Positions 46,370-55,210 of a stretch of DNA of 64,000 nucleotides are shown one piece after another. The stretch lies in NCBI GenBank assembly GCA_910587715.1, contig CAJUMV010000003.1, positions 1-64,000 of the forward strand, read 5' to 3'. Each line of letters opens with the position of its first letter. Position 1 is the first letter of the stretch. Origin of the DNA: an uncultured Lachnospiraceae bacterium (GTDB taxonomy: Bacteria; Bacillota; Clostridia; Lachnospirales; Lachnospiraceae). The notes beneath the pieces were generated by a model. The model was not told where the DNA came from and did no database searches. It saw nothing but the letters and a program-made list of their open reading frames with translations. Both the position numbers and the translations under genes were made by a program.

Positions 46370-46412
46370 AAATATTGTACCTCCTCTCAAAACAGGGTGT
46401 TCCATTTGTGAC

Positions 46413-46449
46413 AAAAACGGTGCAGGGGGACGGTTCACCCTTGCACCGA
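46413..46449 (-). promoter_or_regulatory. Terminator-like hairpin in the citrate synthase leader
   Basis: On the minus strand CGGTGCA pairs with TGCACCG, with further GGG/CCC pairs inside, and five T follow. It lies directly at the predicted transcription start, so it is either an attenuator or a 5' stabilising hairpin. Confidence 0.5.
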
Positions 46450-46456
46450 CTTCATT

Positions 46457-46486
46457 ATCATACCATGAAAAATGGGGCGGAAACAA
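46457..46486 (-). promoter_or_regulatory. Promoter of the citrate synthase gene
   Basis: Minus strand: TTGTTT, 18-bp spacer, TATGAT. The remaining divergent region up to 46671 holds an AT-rich GTTAAC-containing stretch and no other clear signal. Confidence 0.5.
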
Positions 46487-46671
46487 GAAAAATCAGTAAT
46501 TTAACAAATATTTAATATTATGTTAACAAAATTCGCGCACGAAATAGTAAAATAGTACCAGACAAGAATGCGTATAGTTCATTTTGGGAGTGGAAATTTC
46601 GAGCGGCAAGGATTACAATGGTAGAGGTAAAATACAAGGCAATCAGAAAGCGGATGGGAGAGGAAGCGGAT

Positions 46672-47319
46672 ATGGATAAGAATGAAATTTTAAAGCGGGT
46701 GGATCACACACTGTTAAAGGCATATGCCACATGGGAGGATATCGTGGCTTTGTGCGAGGAAGCGATTGCGTTCGGGACGGCGTCGGTCTGCGTGCCGCCT
46801 GCATATATCGGAAGAATCCATGAGAAGTACGGGGAAAAAATTAATATCTGCACTGTGGTGGGGTTTCCGCTGGGCTACAGTGTAACGGAGGCGAAGCTTG
46901 CCGAGACACAGAAAGCCATTGCGGACGGCGCGAATGAAATTGACATGGTCATCAACATCAGCGATGTGAAAAATGGGCTTTACCAGAAGGTAGAGGAGGA
47001 AATCCGTGCACTGAAAAAAGCGTGCGGCGATAAAATTTTAAAGGTGATCATCGAGACCTGTTATCTGACGCAGGAGGAGAAGATTGCTATGTGCCGCGCG
47101 GTGACGGAGGCGGGCGCGGATTACATTAAGACTTCCACAGGCTTCGGCACGGGCGGGGCGACGCTTCAGGATGTGCGGCTTTTTAGAGAGCATATCGGTC
47201 CGGAAGTGAAAATCAAGGCGGCGGGCGGCATCTCCACACTGGAAGATTTGGAGGCATTCGTGGATGCAGGGTGCGACCGGATTGGTACCTCGAGGGCGGT
47301 CGGACTGCTCCGCGGTTAA
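46672..47319 (+). CDS. deoC: Deoxyribose-phosphate aldolase
   Basis: 215 residues from the ATG at 46672 (GAGAGGA site). VDHTLLKAYATWEDI at the start, EIDMVINISDVKNG, KVIIETCYLT with conserved Glu-Thr, and DYIKTSTGFGTGGATLQDV with the Schiff-base lysine. Splits 2-deoxyribose-5-phosphate into glyceraldehyde-3-phosphate and acetaldehyde in deoxynucleoside breakdown. No other deo gene nearby. Diverges from citrate synthase. Confidence 0.95.
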   Translation: MDKNEILKRVDHTLLKAYATWEDIVALCEEAIAFGTASVCVPPAYIGRIHEKYGEKINICTVVGFPLGYSVTEAKLAETQKAIADGANEIDMVINISDVKNGLYQKVEEEIRALKKACGDKILKVIIETCYLTQEEKIAMCRAVTEAGADYIKTSTGFGTGGATLQDVRLFREHIGPEVKIKAAGGISTLEDLEAFVDAGCDRIGTSRAVGLLRG

Positions 47320-47332
47320 GTTTATACTTTTT

Positions 47333-47352
47333 TAGGAAATTTTTCCTATTTT
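47333..47352 (+). terminator. Weak terminator after deoC
   Basis: AGGAAA / TTTCCT stem followed by a T-rich run; AT-rich, so weak. Confidence 0.3.
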
Positions 47353-47356
47353 CTGT

Positions 47357-47385
47357 TTGTTTTTTCAAGCGGAAGGCGGTATAAT
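47357..47385 (+). promoter_or_regulatory. Promoter of the flagellin gene
   Basis: TTGTTT, 17-bp spacer, TATAAT. A sigma-A type site; no sigma-D (sigma-28) flagellin promoter with a GCCGATAT-like -10 is seen. Confidence 0.65.
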
Positions 47386-47391
47386 ATAGTA

Positions 47392-47531
47392 GACGCAAAA
47401 GAAAAACATAGCACCGTCGCAGACAAAATGTCTGCGACCGGAGCAGACATTTGTTTTTCTTGCGTCGCTAACGAGCAAACGTCCGATGCAATCGGACATA
47501 GAGCGCGTAAGCGCGGGTTTGCGAGTCTTAG
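47392..47531 (+). promoter_or_regulatory. Structured flagellin leader with alternative hairpins
   Basis: Domain 1: GCAGACA (47419), TGTCTGC (47429) and GCAGACA (47443) allow two exclusive hairpins. Form A pairs 47416-47425 with 47429-47438 (10 bp) and is enclosed by a 15-bp stem, 47392-47408 with 47452-47466. Form B pairs 47426-47435 with 47443-47452 (10 bp) and is followed by TTTGTTTTTCTT, as in an intrinsic terminator. Domain 2: GCAAAC/GTTTGC (47475, 47517) closes a junction with GTCCGAT-GCA-ATCGGAC and GCGC-GTAA-GCGC, the last with a GNRA loop. An outer CTAA/TTAG pair adds a fourth stem. It fits no riboswitch class I know. Confidence 0.6.
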
Positions 47532-47554
47532 AAAATAAAGGAAGGAGTATGCGT

Positions 47555-48322
47555 ATGAACGTGGGTGCGGTATCATCTCAAAGAGGTCTTTTTTGGTCCT
47601 ATTCCCATCTTTCCAGCGGGAAACGGATTAACACGGCGAAAGACGACGCGGCAGGGCTTGCCATTGCGAACCGGATGAAAACGCAGGAAACCGGTTATAA
47701 GGTCGGCGCGGACAACGCGGGAATGGCGATTGGCGCGTCTAATGTGGCAGAGGGCGCCTTAGGCGGCATGTCGGATTATTTACAGAGAATCCGGGAGCTT
47801 GCCGTAAAATCTATGAACGGCATTAATTCTGATGCGGATAAACAGATTTATCAGAAAGAGATTGACCAGCTCAAACAGGGAATCGAAGGGCTTGCAAGGG
47901 ATACCAGCTTTAACGAGCAGAAGCTTTTGGACGGCAGTATGGCAGATATGGCGATTGCGACTTCACCGAACGGCGGCAGTATGCATATCCAGATGGAAAA
48001 TTCCACGCTGGAGGCTCTGGGTATCGCTGATTTGGACGTTACCTCGAAGGATTTCAGTCTCGATGCCATAGATAATGCGTTAGATATGGTTTCTCAGCGC
48101 AGAAGCAGTCTGGGCGCGTCCACAAACGCTTTGCAGTATACGCGTAATTTCAATAACTCTGCGGCGATTAACCAGCTTTCTTCCAGAAGCCGTCTGGAGG
48201 ATTTGGATTTCCCGAAAGCGATCGCGAAAAAGAAACAGGATGAAGTGTTTGGGCAGTACCGGATGGCGATGTTACGGCGGCAGATGGATGAAAAGAGAAA
48301 GTCTGCGACAGCGTTGTTCTGA
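47555..48322 (+). CDS. Short atypical flagellin
   Basis: 255 residues from the ATG at 47555 (AAGGAG site); ATG at 47549 is an alternative. The N-terminal D0/D1 helix region has the hallmark HLSSGKRINTAKDDAAGLAIANRM and the later LQRIRELAVKSMNG, EIDQLKQGIEGLARDTSFNEQKLLDG. The C-terminal half begins normally (AIDNALDMVSQRRSSLGASTNALQY) but then departs: a charged end with PKAIAKKKQDEVFGQYRMAMLRRQ replaces the usual NQILxQAxxAMLAQAN helix. There is almost no variable central domain. No other flagellar gene is adjacent. It could be a minor flagellin or a flagellin-like protein. Confidence 0.8.
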   Translation: MNVGAVSSQRGLFWSYSHLSSGKRINTAKDDAAGLAIANRMKTQETGYKVGADNAGMAIGASNVAEGALGGMSDYLQRIRELAVKSMNGINSDADKQIYQKEIDQLKQGIEGLARDTSFNEQKLLDGSMADMAIATSPNGGSMHIQMENSTLEALGIADLDVTSKDFSLDAIDNALDMVSQRRSSLGASTNALQYTRNFNNSAAINQLSSRSRLEDLDFPKAIAKKKQDEVFGQYRMAMLRRQMDEKRKSATALF

Positions 48323-48356
48323 CGCTGCAGGGAAGGTTTACGGCACTTTTGGTCTA

Positions 48357-48385
48357 TTGACTTTTTAAAGACTGTCTGCGATAAT
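48357..48385 (+). promoter_or_regulatory. Promoter of pckA
   Basis: TTGACT, 17-bp spacer, GATAAT, about 98 bp before the start codon. Confidence 0.75.
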
Positions 48386-48482
48386 AGTACAGGCTGTGAT
48401 ATTGAGGGACATTCGGGATTCCGGAAAGCCATTTTCCGGATATTCCGTGAACCAATACAATTTTTAAGGAGGAGAACGTAAA

Positions 48483-50198
48483 ATGGCAACAAAAGCGTAT
48501 TATCCCATTTCCGAGATTGGCGCCGGCAAGGTTGGGTTTTCCAAAACCCGTTCCATCATCGAGGCGGCATTCTACGGAAACAACGTAGTTAAGGTTAGCA
48601 CTTTGAGAGAGGCGTATGAGCTGGCAAAGAACTCACCCGGTACCGTGGTGACGGATATGCCGATTAAGGATGGCGAGACCTTCGGCCTTCCCGCTGACGC
48701 AAAGGTTCTGTTATTTAATGACGGCGCGGTGACCGGCCGTTATGCAGCGGCACGTCGTATTAAGGGCGAGCCCGGTGTGGACGAAACAAAGCTTGATAAA
48801 GTAGTTATGGATGCGATCTACGAGACCCGCTGGAAGACCATGTACCATGCAGAGTGCTTCGTTGGCCTTGATCCTGAATTTATGGCTAAGGCACATCTTC
48901 TGATTCCGGAAGGGGAGGAGAATCTGCTTTACAACTGGATGATCAATTTCCAGTATATGTCTGACGAGTATGTAAAGATGTATAAGAACTCCAAGCCTGT
49001 CGGCGACGGCAAGGAGCCTGATATCTACATCTTCTCCGATCCTCAGTGGGCGCCCCACGAGGCTCCCGATGTGGACTACAGCTGCTTAAGCGATCCGCTG
49101 ACACTGTGCTACTTCGATACAAACGAGAACTGCGCTGCAATCCTCGGCATGAAGTATTTCGGTGAGCATAAGAAGGGTACGCTGACCATGGCATGGGCTC
49201 TTGCGAACAGAAACGGTTATGCATCCTGCCACGGCGGACAGAAAGAGTACTCCTTAGAGGGCGGCAAGAAGTTCGTTGCTTCCGTTTACGGTCTGTCGGG
49301 TTCCGGTAAGTCAACCCTGACCCATGCGAAGCATGACGGCAAGTACGATGCGTTTGGCGGCATCAAGGTGCTTCATGATGACGCGTTCATCATCAACAGC
49401 GACACCTGTGCATCCATCGCTCTGGAGCCTACCTATTTTGATAAGACGGCAGATTACCCGACCGGCTGCCCGGACAACGAGTATCTGTTATCCGCACAGA
49501 ACTGCTCCTGTACCATGGACAGCGAGGGCAAGATTCAGCTCGTAACCGAGGATATCAGAAACGGTAACGGTCGTGCGATTAAGTCCAAATTATGGTCTCC
49601 TAACCGTGTAGATAAGATCGACGCACCTGTTAACGCAATCTTCTGGATTATGAAGGATCCTACGATCCCGCCGATCATCAAGTTAAAGGGCTCCGCACTG
49701 GCATCCGTTATGGGCGCTACGCTGGCTACCAAGACTTCTTCCGCAGAGCGTGTGGCTGCGGGCACAGACCTGAATGCAATCCGTATCGTGCCTTACGCTA
49801 ACCCGTTCAGAACCTATCCTCTGGTAAATGACTACGAGAAGTTCAAGAAGCTGGTTGAAGAGAAGAACGTGGACTGCTACATCGTTAACACAGGCGACTT
49901 CATGGGTCACAAGTGCCAGAAGGAAGATACGCTGGGCATCCTCGAGACCATCGTTGAGGGCAAGGCGAAATTCGAGCAGTGGGGTCCGTTCGAGGATATC
50001 GAGATCATGAACGACTGGAACGGCAAGACAGGCGACTTCACACCTGACTTAAACGACGCTGATTACAAGGCGCAGCTCAAGAACGCGATGCAGACCCGTG
50101 TAAACGCAGTGAAGGGCTTTGCTGAGAAGAAGGAAGGTTATGACAAACTTCCCGATGAGGCGCTGGCAGCTCTTGAGAAGCTGGTGAACGCTCTGTAA
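48483..50198 (+). CDS. pckA: Phosphoenolpyruvate carboxykinase (ATP)
   Basis: 571 residues. P-loop GLSGSGKSTLTH near residue 275 and the metal-binding LHDDAFIIN near 297 are the ATP-type kinase-1a and -2 motifs. NRNGYASCHGG and the substrate segment TGRYAAARR are present. In fermenters it usually runs toward oxaloacetate with ATP formation, or gluconeogenesis. TAAGGAGGAG site, own promoter and terminator, codon use of a highly expressed gene. Confidence 0.95.
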   Translation: MATKAYYPISEIGAGKVGFSKTRSIIEAAFYGNNVVKVSTLREAYELAKNSPGTVVTDMPIKDGETFGLPADAKVLLFNDGAVTGRYAAARRIKGEPGVDETKLDKVVMDAIYETRWKTMYHAECFVGLDPEFMAKAHLLIPEGEENLLYNWMINFQYMSDEYVKMYKNSKPVGDGKEPDIYIFSDPQWAPHEAPDVDYSCLSDPLTLCYFDTNENCAAILGMKYFGEHKKGTLTMAWALANRNGYASCHGGQKEYSLEGGKKFVASVYGLSGSGKSTLTHAKHDGKYDAFGGIKVLHDDAFIINSDTCASIALEPTYFDKTADYPTGCPDNEYLLSAQNCSCTMDSEGKIQLVTEDIRNGNGRAIKSKLWSPNRVDKIDAPVNAIFWIMKDPTIPPIIKLKGSALASVMGATLATKTSSAERVAAGTDLNAIRIVPYANPFRTYPLVNDYEKFKKLVEEKNVDCYIVNTGDFMGHKCQKEDTLGILETIVEGKAKFEQWGPFEDIEIMNDWNGKTGDFTPDLNDADYKAQLKNAMQTRVNAVKGFAEKKEGYDKLPDEALAALEKLVNAL

Positions 50199-50228
50199 TT
50201 GATACAGGCAATTTTATAAAGTAAGAAA

Positions 50229-50270
50229 GAGTGTATCCGGGAATCAGCTGATTTTCGGGTACACTTTTCT
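50229..50270 (+). terminator. Terminator after pckA
   Basis: AAGAGTGTATCCG / CGGGTACACTTTT stem (small mismatches) enclosing the palindrome ATCAGCTGAT. Confidence 0.75.
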
Positions 50271-50343
50271 TATTTGATAGGAAAGTGCGACAGTGTAGAC
50301 CGTTGAAGGAAAATGCGACAAATATTCTGGGAAAGTATGTGAG

Positions 50344-53067
50344 ATGATGAAATATTTGCGAAAATTTGCAGGAATTATCTTTCTTTTTGTTGTTGTTTTT
50401 ATGATAACTTCGATGTTTCGGTATCAGGCGGAACAGAACCGAGAGGTGGTGCTTGAGAATGTGGATGCCGGGGAGGACAATGCAATAGAAATCGGAATGT
50501 CCGGTGGCAATTTGGCAGGCATTGCCTGCTTTCTTCTGATTGTGATTTCGGCAATCATCCTGTTTGTGCTGGCACTGATCCGATGGTGCACCAGACAACA
50601 GAGCCGGGGCGGCATATTTTTGGGACTGTTCGGTCTGATAGCCGGCGTCTATTGTCTGGCGGGCACGGATGCCATAAATCATTTTCTGGGTATGCAGGGA
50701 ACTACGTTAATCCAGCAATATCTGATGCTGATGCTGCCGCTGTTTTTGACGCTCTATTTTGAGCGGAATTTGGGGAGTATGTTTCCACGCCGCTTTGCAT
50801 GGCTGCTGTTTGTAGTATGTGGCAACGCGGCGATCCAGACTGTGATGGATTTGATTGGTATACGGAATTTCACGGTCATGGCGGATGTGTCCACCATTGT
50901 GCTTGGTCTGGTCTGCGTGGTGACGATTGTGAGCCTGATACAGATCGTGTGTAAAAGCCGCCGTTTCCAGATTCTGATTCCCATTATATCCGTGTCTGTT
51001 CTGCTTGCCTGTGAAGTGGCGAAGGTGATTCTGAATCATTTTTCTATGTATGCTTATGCGGAGGTGGTGACCCTGTACGGCATGGCGGTCTTCGGGCTGC
51101 TGCTGGCGATTCTGCATGTGCTGCGTATTTCAAAGGAGTACCGTCAGGATGCGGAGGAGAGGGTAAAGGCGGCGGAAAAGCAGAACAGCCAGCTCACACT
51201 GGCGAAGCTGGAAGCGGATTCGGCAAGACACGAGGCGCTTGCGGCGAATGAGGCGAAGGGAAAGTTTCTGGCGCAGATGTCCCACGAAATCCGCACGCCG
51301 ATTAATGTGGTGCTTGGCATGGATGAAATGATTCTGCGGGAATCCAAAGAGGAAAATATCAGGGAATACGCGATGGATATTCGCATGGCAGGTCAGTCGC
51401 TTTTAGCGCTGATTAACGATATCCTGGATTTTTCCAAAATTGACTCGGGAAAGATGGAGATTGTGCCGGTCAAGTATGAAATCAGCAGCCTGATCCATGA
51501 TCTGGTGAATATGACGCTGCAGCGGGCGAGGGAAAAGGAGCTTCACCTTGAGGTGGAGATTGCCCATGAGATTCCGTCCTGCCTGTTTGGGGATGATGTG
51601 CGGCTCCGTCAGGTGCTGACCAATATTTTGACTAATGCAGTCAAATATACGGAAGAGGGAACCATCTGGCTTCGAGTGCGGAGCCGTGTCGCAGGCGAGA
51701 CGGCAGAGCTGTATTTTGAGGTGGAAGATACGGGCATCGGCATTAAGGAGGAGGATTTGCCGAAGCTGACTGCAGAGTTTGAGCGAATTGAGGAAGACAG
51801 GAACCGCAATATTGAGGGCACGGGGCTTGGCATGAGCATCACGGTGCAGCTCCTTGCGATGATGGACAGTAAGCTGCAGGTGGAGAGTACATACGGAAAG
51901 GGTTCTAAATTTTCATTTGTGCTGGAGCAGAAGGTTATAGACGGCACGCCGATAGGCGATTTCGAGTCTAAAGTGCGGCAGATGGCGGAAAATTTCAGCT
52001 ATACATCCAGTTTTTATGCGCCGGATGCGAAACTTCTGGTGGTGGATGACAATGCGGTCAACCGCAGGGTGCTGCGAAATCTCTTGAAGGAAACACAGAT
52101 TCAGGTGTCAGAGGCAGGTGGAGGCGCAGAGTGTCTGCGTCTGGTTCAGGAAAACCGTTATGATTTGATTTTTCTGGACCATATGATGCCCGAGATGGAC
52201 GGCGTGGAGACGCTTCACCGCATGAAATCGCTGGCTGATTTCCCGAGCAAAGACACGCCGGTCGTGGTATTGACAGCCAATGCGGTTGCGGGGGCAAAGG
52301 AGGCGTATCTGCAAGAAGGCTTTGACGATTTCCTGTCGAAACCAATCGTACCGGATAAGCTGGAGGAGATGATTTGGAAAATGCTGCCGAAGGAGCTGCT
52401 GCAGGCAGGAAAACCGACGGAAACAAAGAGGGAGAAAAACTCTGCGGAGTCCTGTCCGGAGGATTTGCCGGTGGTGGAGGGGGTAGACTGGAATTACGCG
52501 TGGCTGCATCTGCCGGATAGGGAGCTGCTTGCCTTTACTTTGCAGGAGTTTTATGACCAGATTGACCAGGCGGCGGATGCGCTGGAGCAGGCTTATGAGC
52601 GGCTTTCGGAGAAGGATTCTCTGGAGCGGTACCGCATTCAGGTGCATGCGATGAAGAGTCTTGCGGCTACTGTCGGAATCGTTACGCTGTCAGGTATGGC
52701 AAGAGTCTTGGAATCTGCGGCAAAAGATGGTAAAATAGATATGATTACAGCTATGACAGATGTGTTTTTAGAGGAGTGGCGCAGCTTCCGGCTGAAACTG
52801 CAGGGTGTCTTTGGCATCGGAGCGGAAGAAAAACGAGAAATTACCGATTATTCGGTGTTGCGGGCGCTCATAGAGATGGTGCGCATCAGTATGCAGGAGA
52901 TGGATGTTGACCGTGCCGATGAATTGATGAAGCAGCTGCGGGAGTATACCTACCTGGAGAAAATCGGACAGAACATAAAGAAACTTGCGGAGGCGGTGAC
53001 CAATCTCGATCCGGAGGAAACGGACAGGATTGCCGTTTCGCTGTCAGAACAGTTGGCGGGACGATAG
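50344..53067 (+). CDS. Hybrid sensor histidine kinase with receiver and HPt domains
   Basis: 907 residues. A first membrane helix (8-24), an external loop and about seven more helices up to residue 260 form the sensor, then a short coiled coil. HisKA: FLAQMSHEIRTPINVVLG with the phospho-His near residue 317. ATPase: N-box LTNILTNAVKYTEEG, DTGIGI and GTGLGMSI. Receiver: LLVVDDNAVNRR with phospho-Asp in LIFLDHMMPEMDG near 614. HPt: HAMKSLAATVG near 765. A complete phosphorelay on one chain. The ligand is unknown. Followed by a response regulator and a diguanylate cyclase. Confidence 0.92.
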   Translation: MMKYLRKFAGIIFLFVVVFMITSMFRYQAEQNREVVLENVDAGEDNAIEIGMSGGNLAGIACFLLIVISAIILFVLALIRWCTRQQSRGGIFLGLFGLIAGVYCLAGTDAINHFLGMQGTTLIQQYLMLMLPLFLTLYFERNLGSMFPRRFAWLLFVVCGNAAIQTVMDLIGIRNFTVMADVSTIVLGLVCVVTIVSLIQIVCKSRRFQILIPIISVSVLLACEVAKVILNHFSMYAYAEVVTLYGMAVFGLLLAILHVLRISKEYRQDAEERVKAAEKQNSQLTLAKLEADSARHEALAANEAKGKFLAQMSHEIRTPINVVLGMDEMILRESKEENIREYAMDIRMAGQSLLALINDILDFSKIDSGKMEIVPVKYEISSLIHDLVNMTLQRAREKELHLEVEIAHEIPSCLFGDDVRLRQVLTNILTNAVKYTEEGTIWLRVRSRVAGETAELYFEVEDTGIGIKEEDLPKLTAEFERIEEDRNRNIEGTGLGMSITVQLLAMMDSKLQVESTYGKGSKFSFVLEQKVIDGTPIGDFESKVRQMAENFSYTSSFYAPDAKLLVVDDNAVNRRVLRNLLKETQIQVSEAGGGAECLRLVQENRYDLIFLDHMMPEMDGVETLHRMKSLADFPSKDTPVVVLTANAVAGAKEAYLQEGFDDFLSKPIVPDKLEEMIWKMLPKELLQAGKPTETKREKNSAESCPEDLPVVEGVDWNYAWLHLPDRELLAFTLQEFYDQIDQAADALEQAYERLSEKDSLERYRIQVHAMKSLAATVGIVTLSGMARVLESAAKDGKIDMITAMTDVFLEEWRSFRLKLQGVFGIGAEEKREITDYSVLRALIEMVRISMQEMDVDRADELMKQLREYTYLEKIGQNIKKLAEAVTNLDPEETDRIAVSLSEQLAGR

Positions 53068-53106
53068 AAGATAGAATAACAAGGAAGCAGGTGATTGGAG
53101 GACAAA

Positions 53107-53883
53107 ATGAAAAAGATACTGTTAATCGGGAAACTTAACACGGTGGTGAACGAGACGAACCGCTTTTTGTCCCAGTATTTTCATGTGCAGCTTTGCTCGG
53201 AAAACGCAGAGGTTCTGGAGGGAATGTTAAAAATCGTAAACCCGGATCTGGTTTTCATCAGCCTGATTGGTGCCTATGACGTAGATACGTCAATCTTCTT
53301 CCTACTAAGCGATAAATATGCGCATATCCCGGTTCTGACTATCGGGACGAAGGAAGAGAGCGAACGGTTTTTCAAGTATTATCAGGAGGAGCAGTTTGAA
53401 AATCTGATTCGCCCGGTGGAAAACACGGATATCATGGAGGCAGTGTGCAGAAGGCTCGGGCTTGAGGAGGATATGGTCGAGCGTGAAGCGAAAGCGGAGA
53501 GTAAAAGCCATGACGAAAAAAAGCGGATTTTGGTGGTAGATGACAACGGGACGGCGCTTCGGACGATCAAGGCAATGCTGGAAGATACTTATGAGATTGC
53601 CCTTGCGATTTCCGGAGCGCAGGCAATGACGTCCATAGGCAAAAAGCGACCGGATCTGATTCTGCTAGACTATGAGATGCCTGTCTGCGACGGGCGGATG
53701 ACTTTGGAAATGATAAGAGCCGACGAAGAACTGACCAGCATCCCGGTGGTATTTCTGACAGCCATCAATGATCGGGAAAACATTGAAGCAGTGCTGAAAC
53801 TAAAACCGGCGGGATATCTGTTAAAACCGCCTGTAAAGGAGAAGCTGCTTTCGGAGATTGAGAAGGTTTTGAACGTCGGATAA
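53107..53883 (+). CDS. Two-receiver response regulator without output domain
   Basis: 258 residues from the ATG at 53107 (TTGGAGGAC site). Residues 1-120 look like a degenerate receiver (KKILLIGKLNTVV, no acidic pocket pair, FISLIGAYD). Residues 135-257 are a canonical receiver: ILVVDDNGTALRT, phospho-Asp in LILLDYEMPVCDG, Thr in VVFLTAIND and Lys in LLKPPVKEK. No DNA-binding or enzymatic part, so it relays or modulates. Between the histidine kinase and the cyclase. Confidence 0.85.
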   Translation: MKKILLIGKLNTVVNETNRFLSQYFHVQLCSENAEVLEGMLKIVNPDLVFISLIGAYDVDTSIFFLLSDKYAHIPVLTIGTKEESERFFKYYQEEQFENLIRPVENTDIMEAVCRRLGLEEDMVEREAKAESKSHDEKKRILVVDDNGTALRTIKAMLEDTYEIALAISGAQAMTSIGKKRPDLILLDYEMPVCDGRMTLEMIRADEELTSIPVVFLTAINDRENIEAVLKLKPAGYLLKPPVKEKLLSEIEKVLNVG

Positions 53884-53902
53884 AAGAATATGGGGGATAG
53901 CT

Positions 53903-55135
53903 ATGTATCGTTGTGAAATTTGCTTTTATATGATGACAGAACAGGACGAATTGTTTGCAGCCCTGAAAGAACTTTTGCCACTGCCGCATTTTACGCATAA
54001 ATATCTGGGAAGCGCCAGGCTGGATGAGACGATGATCGGTCGGGCGGATGTGATTTTTGCGGATATCAGGCAGACGCAGATGGAGAAGACTGTTGCAACT
54101 CTGCTTTCTGGCAGGAAGCAGGGGGCGGAGCTGATTTTTCTTGCGGATAAGGAGCAGGCGGAGACTCTGACCTTACAGGATGGCGAAAATATCACGGATA
54201 TCTGGATTACGCCGTTAACGGTATCCGAATTCCGCTTTCGCCTGATTCGCTGGCAGAAAACATACAAGATGAGCAGAGATCTGTGGCAGGCGCAAAGCTA
54301 CCTCGATACGACGATCAACAGCGTTCCCCATTTAATCTGGTATAAGAATAAAAAGGGCGCCCACATGAAGGTCAACGAGGCGTTCTGCAAAGCGGTCAAT
54401 AAGACAATGGAGCAGATCGAGGGGCACGGTCATTACTATATCTGGGATATCGATCCGGATGAGTATGCCAAAGGCGAATTTATCTGCATGGAATCGGAAT
54501 ACGAGGTGATGGACAAAAGAGAGACCTGTGTCTTTGATGAGAATGTCAAAATCGGGGATAGTATGCGCCAGTTGAAAACGTATAAATCTCCGCTCTTTGA
54601 TCTGGATGGGAGCGTTATGGGGACTGTGGGCGTTGCCATAGATGTGACGCAGGAGCGGCTGTACGAGCAGATGATGATTAAAAACGCGAACACGGATTTC
54701 CTCACGGGACTGTATAACAGACGCTACGTGTATGAGTATATCGATCAACAGAAGGACGGCCACCTGTCGGTGTTCTGCATCGATCTGGATCATTTTAAGA
54801 GCGTCAATGATATTTATGGGCATCATGAGGGCGACAAGGCGCTTGTTCTCACGGCAAAAACGCTTCAGGTCAGTATATCGGATGGTCTGATTGCCCGCAT
54901 GGGAGGCGATGAGTTTCTGGTGGTGATCGTCGGGGCACGCACGGAGGAAGAGGTGGAGCGGACGCGGAAAATGATTAAGGAACAGCTTGACGGGGAATAT
55001 GTGAAACATGAAAATTTCCAAAATATTTCCGCCAGTGTGGGCGCCGCTTATTCCCAGACGGGAAGGGAAACTTTCCATGATTTATTCCACAGAGCCGACG
55101 AAATGATGTATCAGGAGAAGGAGAGTAACAGGTAA
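53903..55135 (+). CDS. Diguanylate cyclase with degenerate receiver-like and PAS domains
   Basis: 410 residues. N-terminal 125 residues: degenerate receiver-like fold (VIFADIRQTQMEK). PAS domain about 130-255 (YLDTTINSVPHLIWYKNKKGAHMKVNEAFC, cited by its ends YLDTTINS and VNEAFC; closing GVAIDVTQERL). GGDEF domain 260-405: DFLTGLYNRRYVYEY, FCIDLDHFKSVNDIYGHHEGD and RMGGDEFLVV, all catalytic residues present. The RxxD inhibitory site is absent (SISD at that place). Makes c-di-GMP. Third gene of the sensor kinase set. Confidence 0.9.
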   Translation: MYRCEICFYMMTEQDELFAALKELLPLPHFTHKYLGSARLDETMIGRADVIFADIRQTQMEKTVATLLSGRKQGAELIFLADKEQAETLTLQDGENITDIWITPLTVSEFRFRLIRWQKTYKMSRDLWQAQSYLDTTINSVPHLIWYKNKKGAHMKVNEAFCKAVNKTMEQIEGHGHYYIWDIDPDEYAKGEFICMESEYEVMDKRETCVFDENVKIGDSMRQLKTYKSPLFDLDGSVMGTVGVAIDVTQERLYEQMMIKNANTDFLTGLYNRRYVYEYIDQQKDGHLSVFCIDLDHFKSVNDIYGHHEGDKALVLTAKTLQVSISDGLIARMGGDEFLVVIVGARTEEEVERTRKMIKEQLDGEYVKHENFQNISASVGAAYSQTGRETFHDLFHRADEMMYQEKESNR

Positions 55136-55168
55136 AGAGTGAGAAACGGTGCAGGAAGGTGTTTTAAA

Positions 55169-55197
55169 TTGATGGAGCAGACGAAATGTAGTATAAT
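55169..55197 (+). promoter_or_regulatory. Plus-strand promoter upstream of the CRISPR locus
   Basis: TTGATG, 17-bp spacer, TATAAT. Predicted transcription start near 55204, only 13 bp before the stem of the terminator at 55212-55241. Confidence 0.5.
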
Positions 55198-55210
55198 AGT
55201 GTTGTGCAGT

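Noticed and set aside
47392..47531. Assignment of the flagellin leader to a c-di-GMP or T-box riboswitch
   Set aside because: No GEMM core, no T-box sequence and no specifier loop are seen; only a structure-based description is supported.
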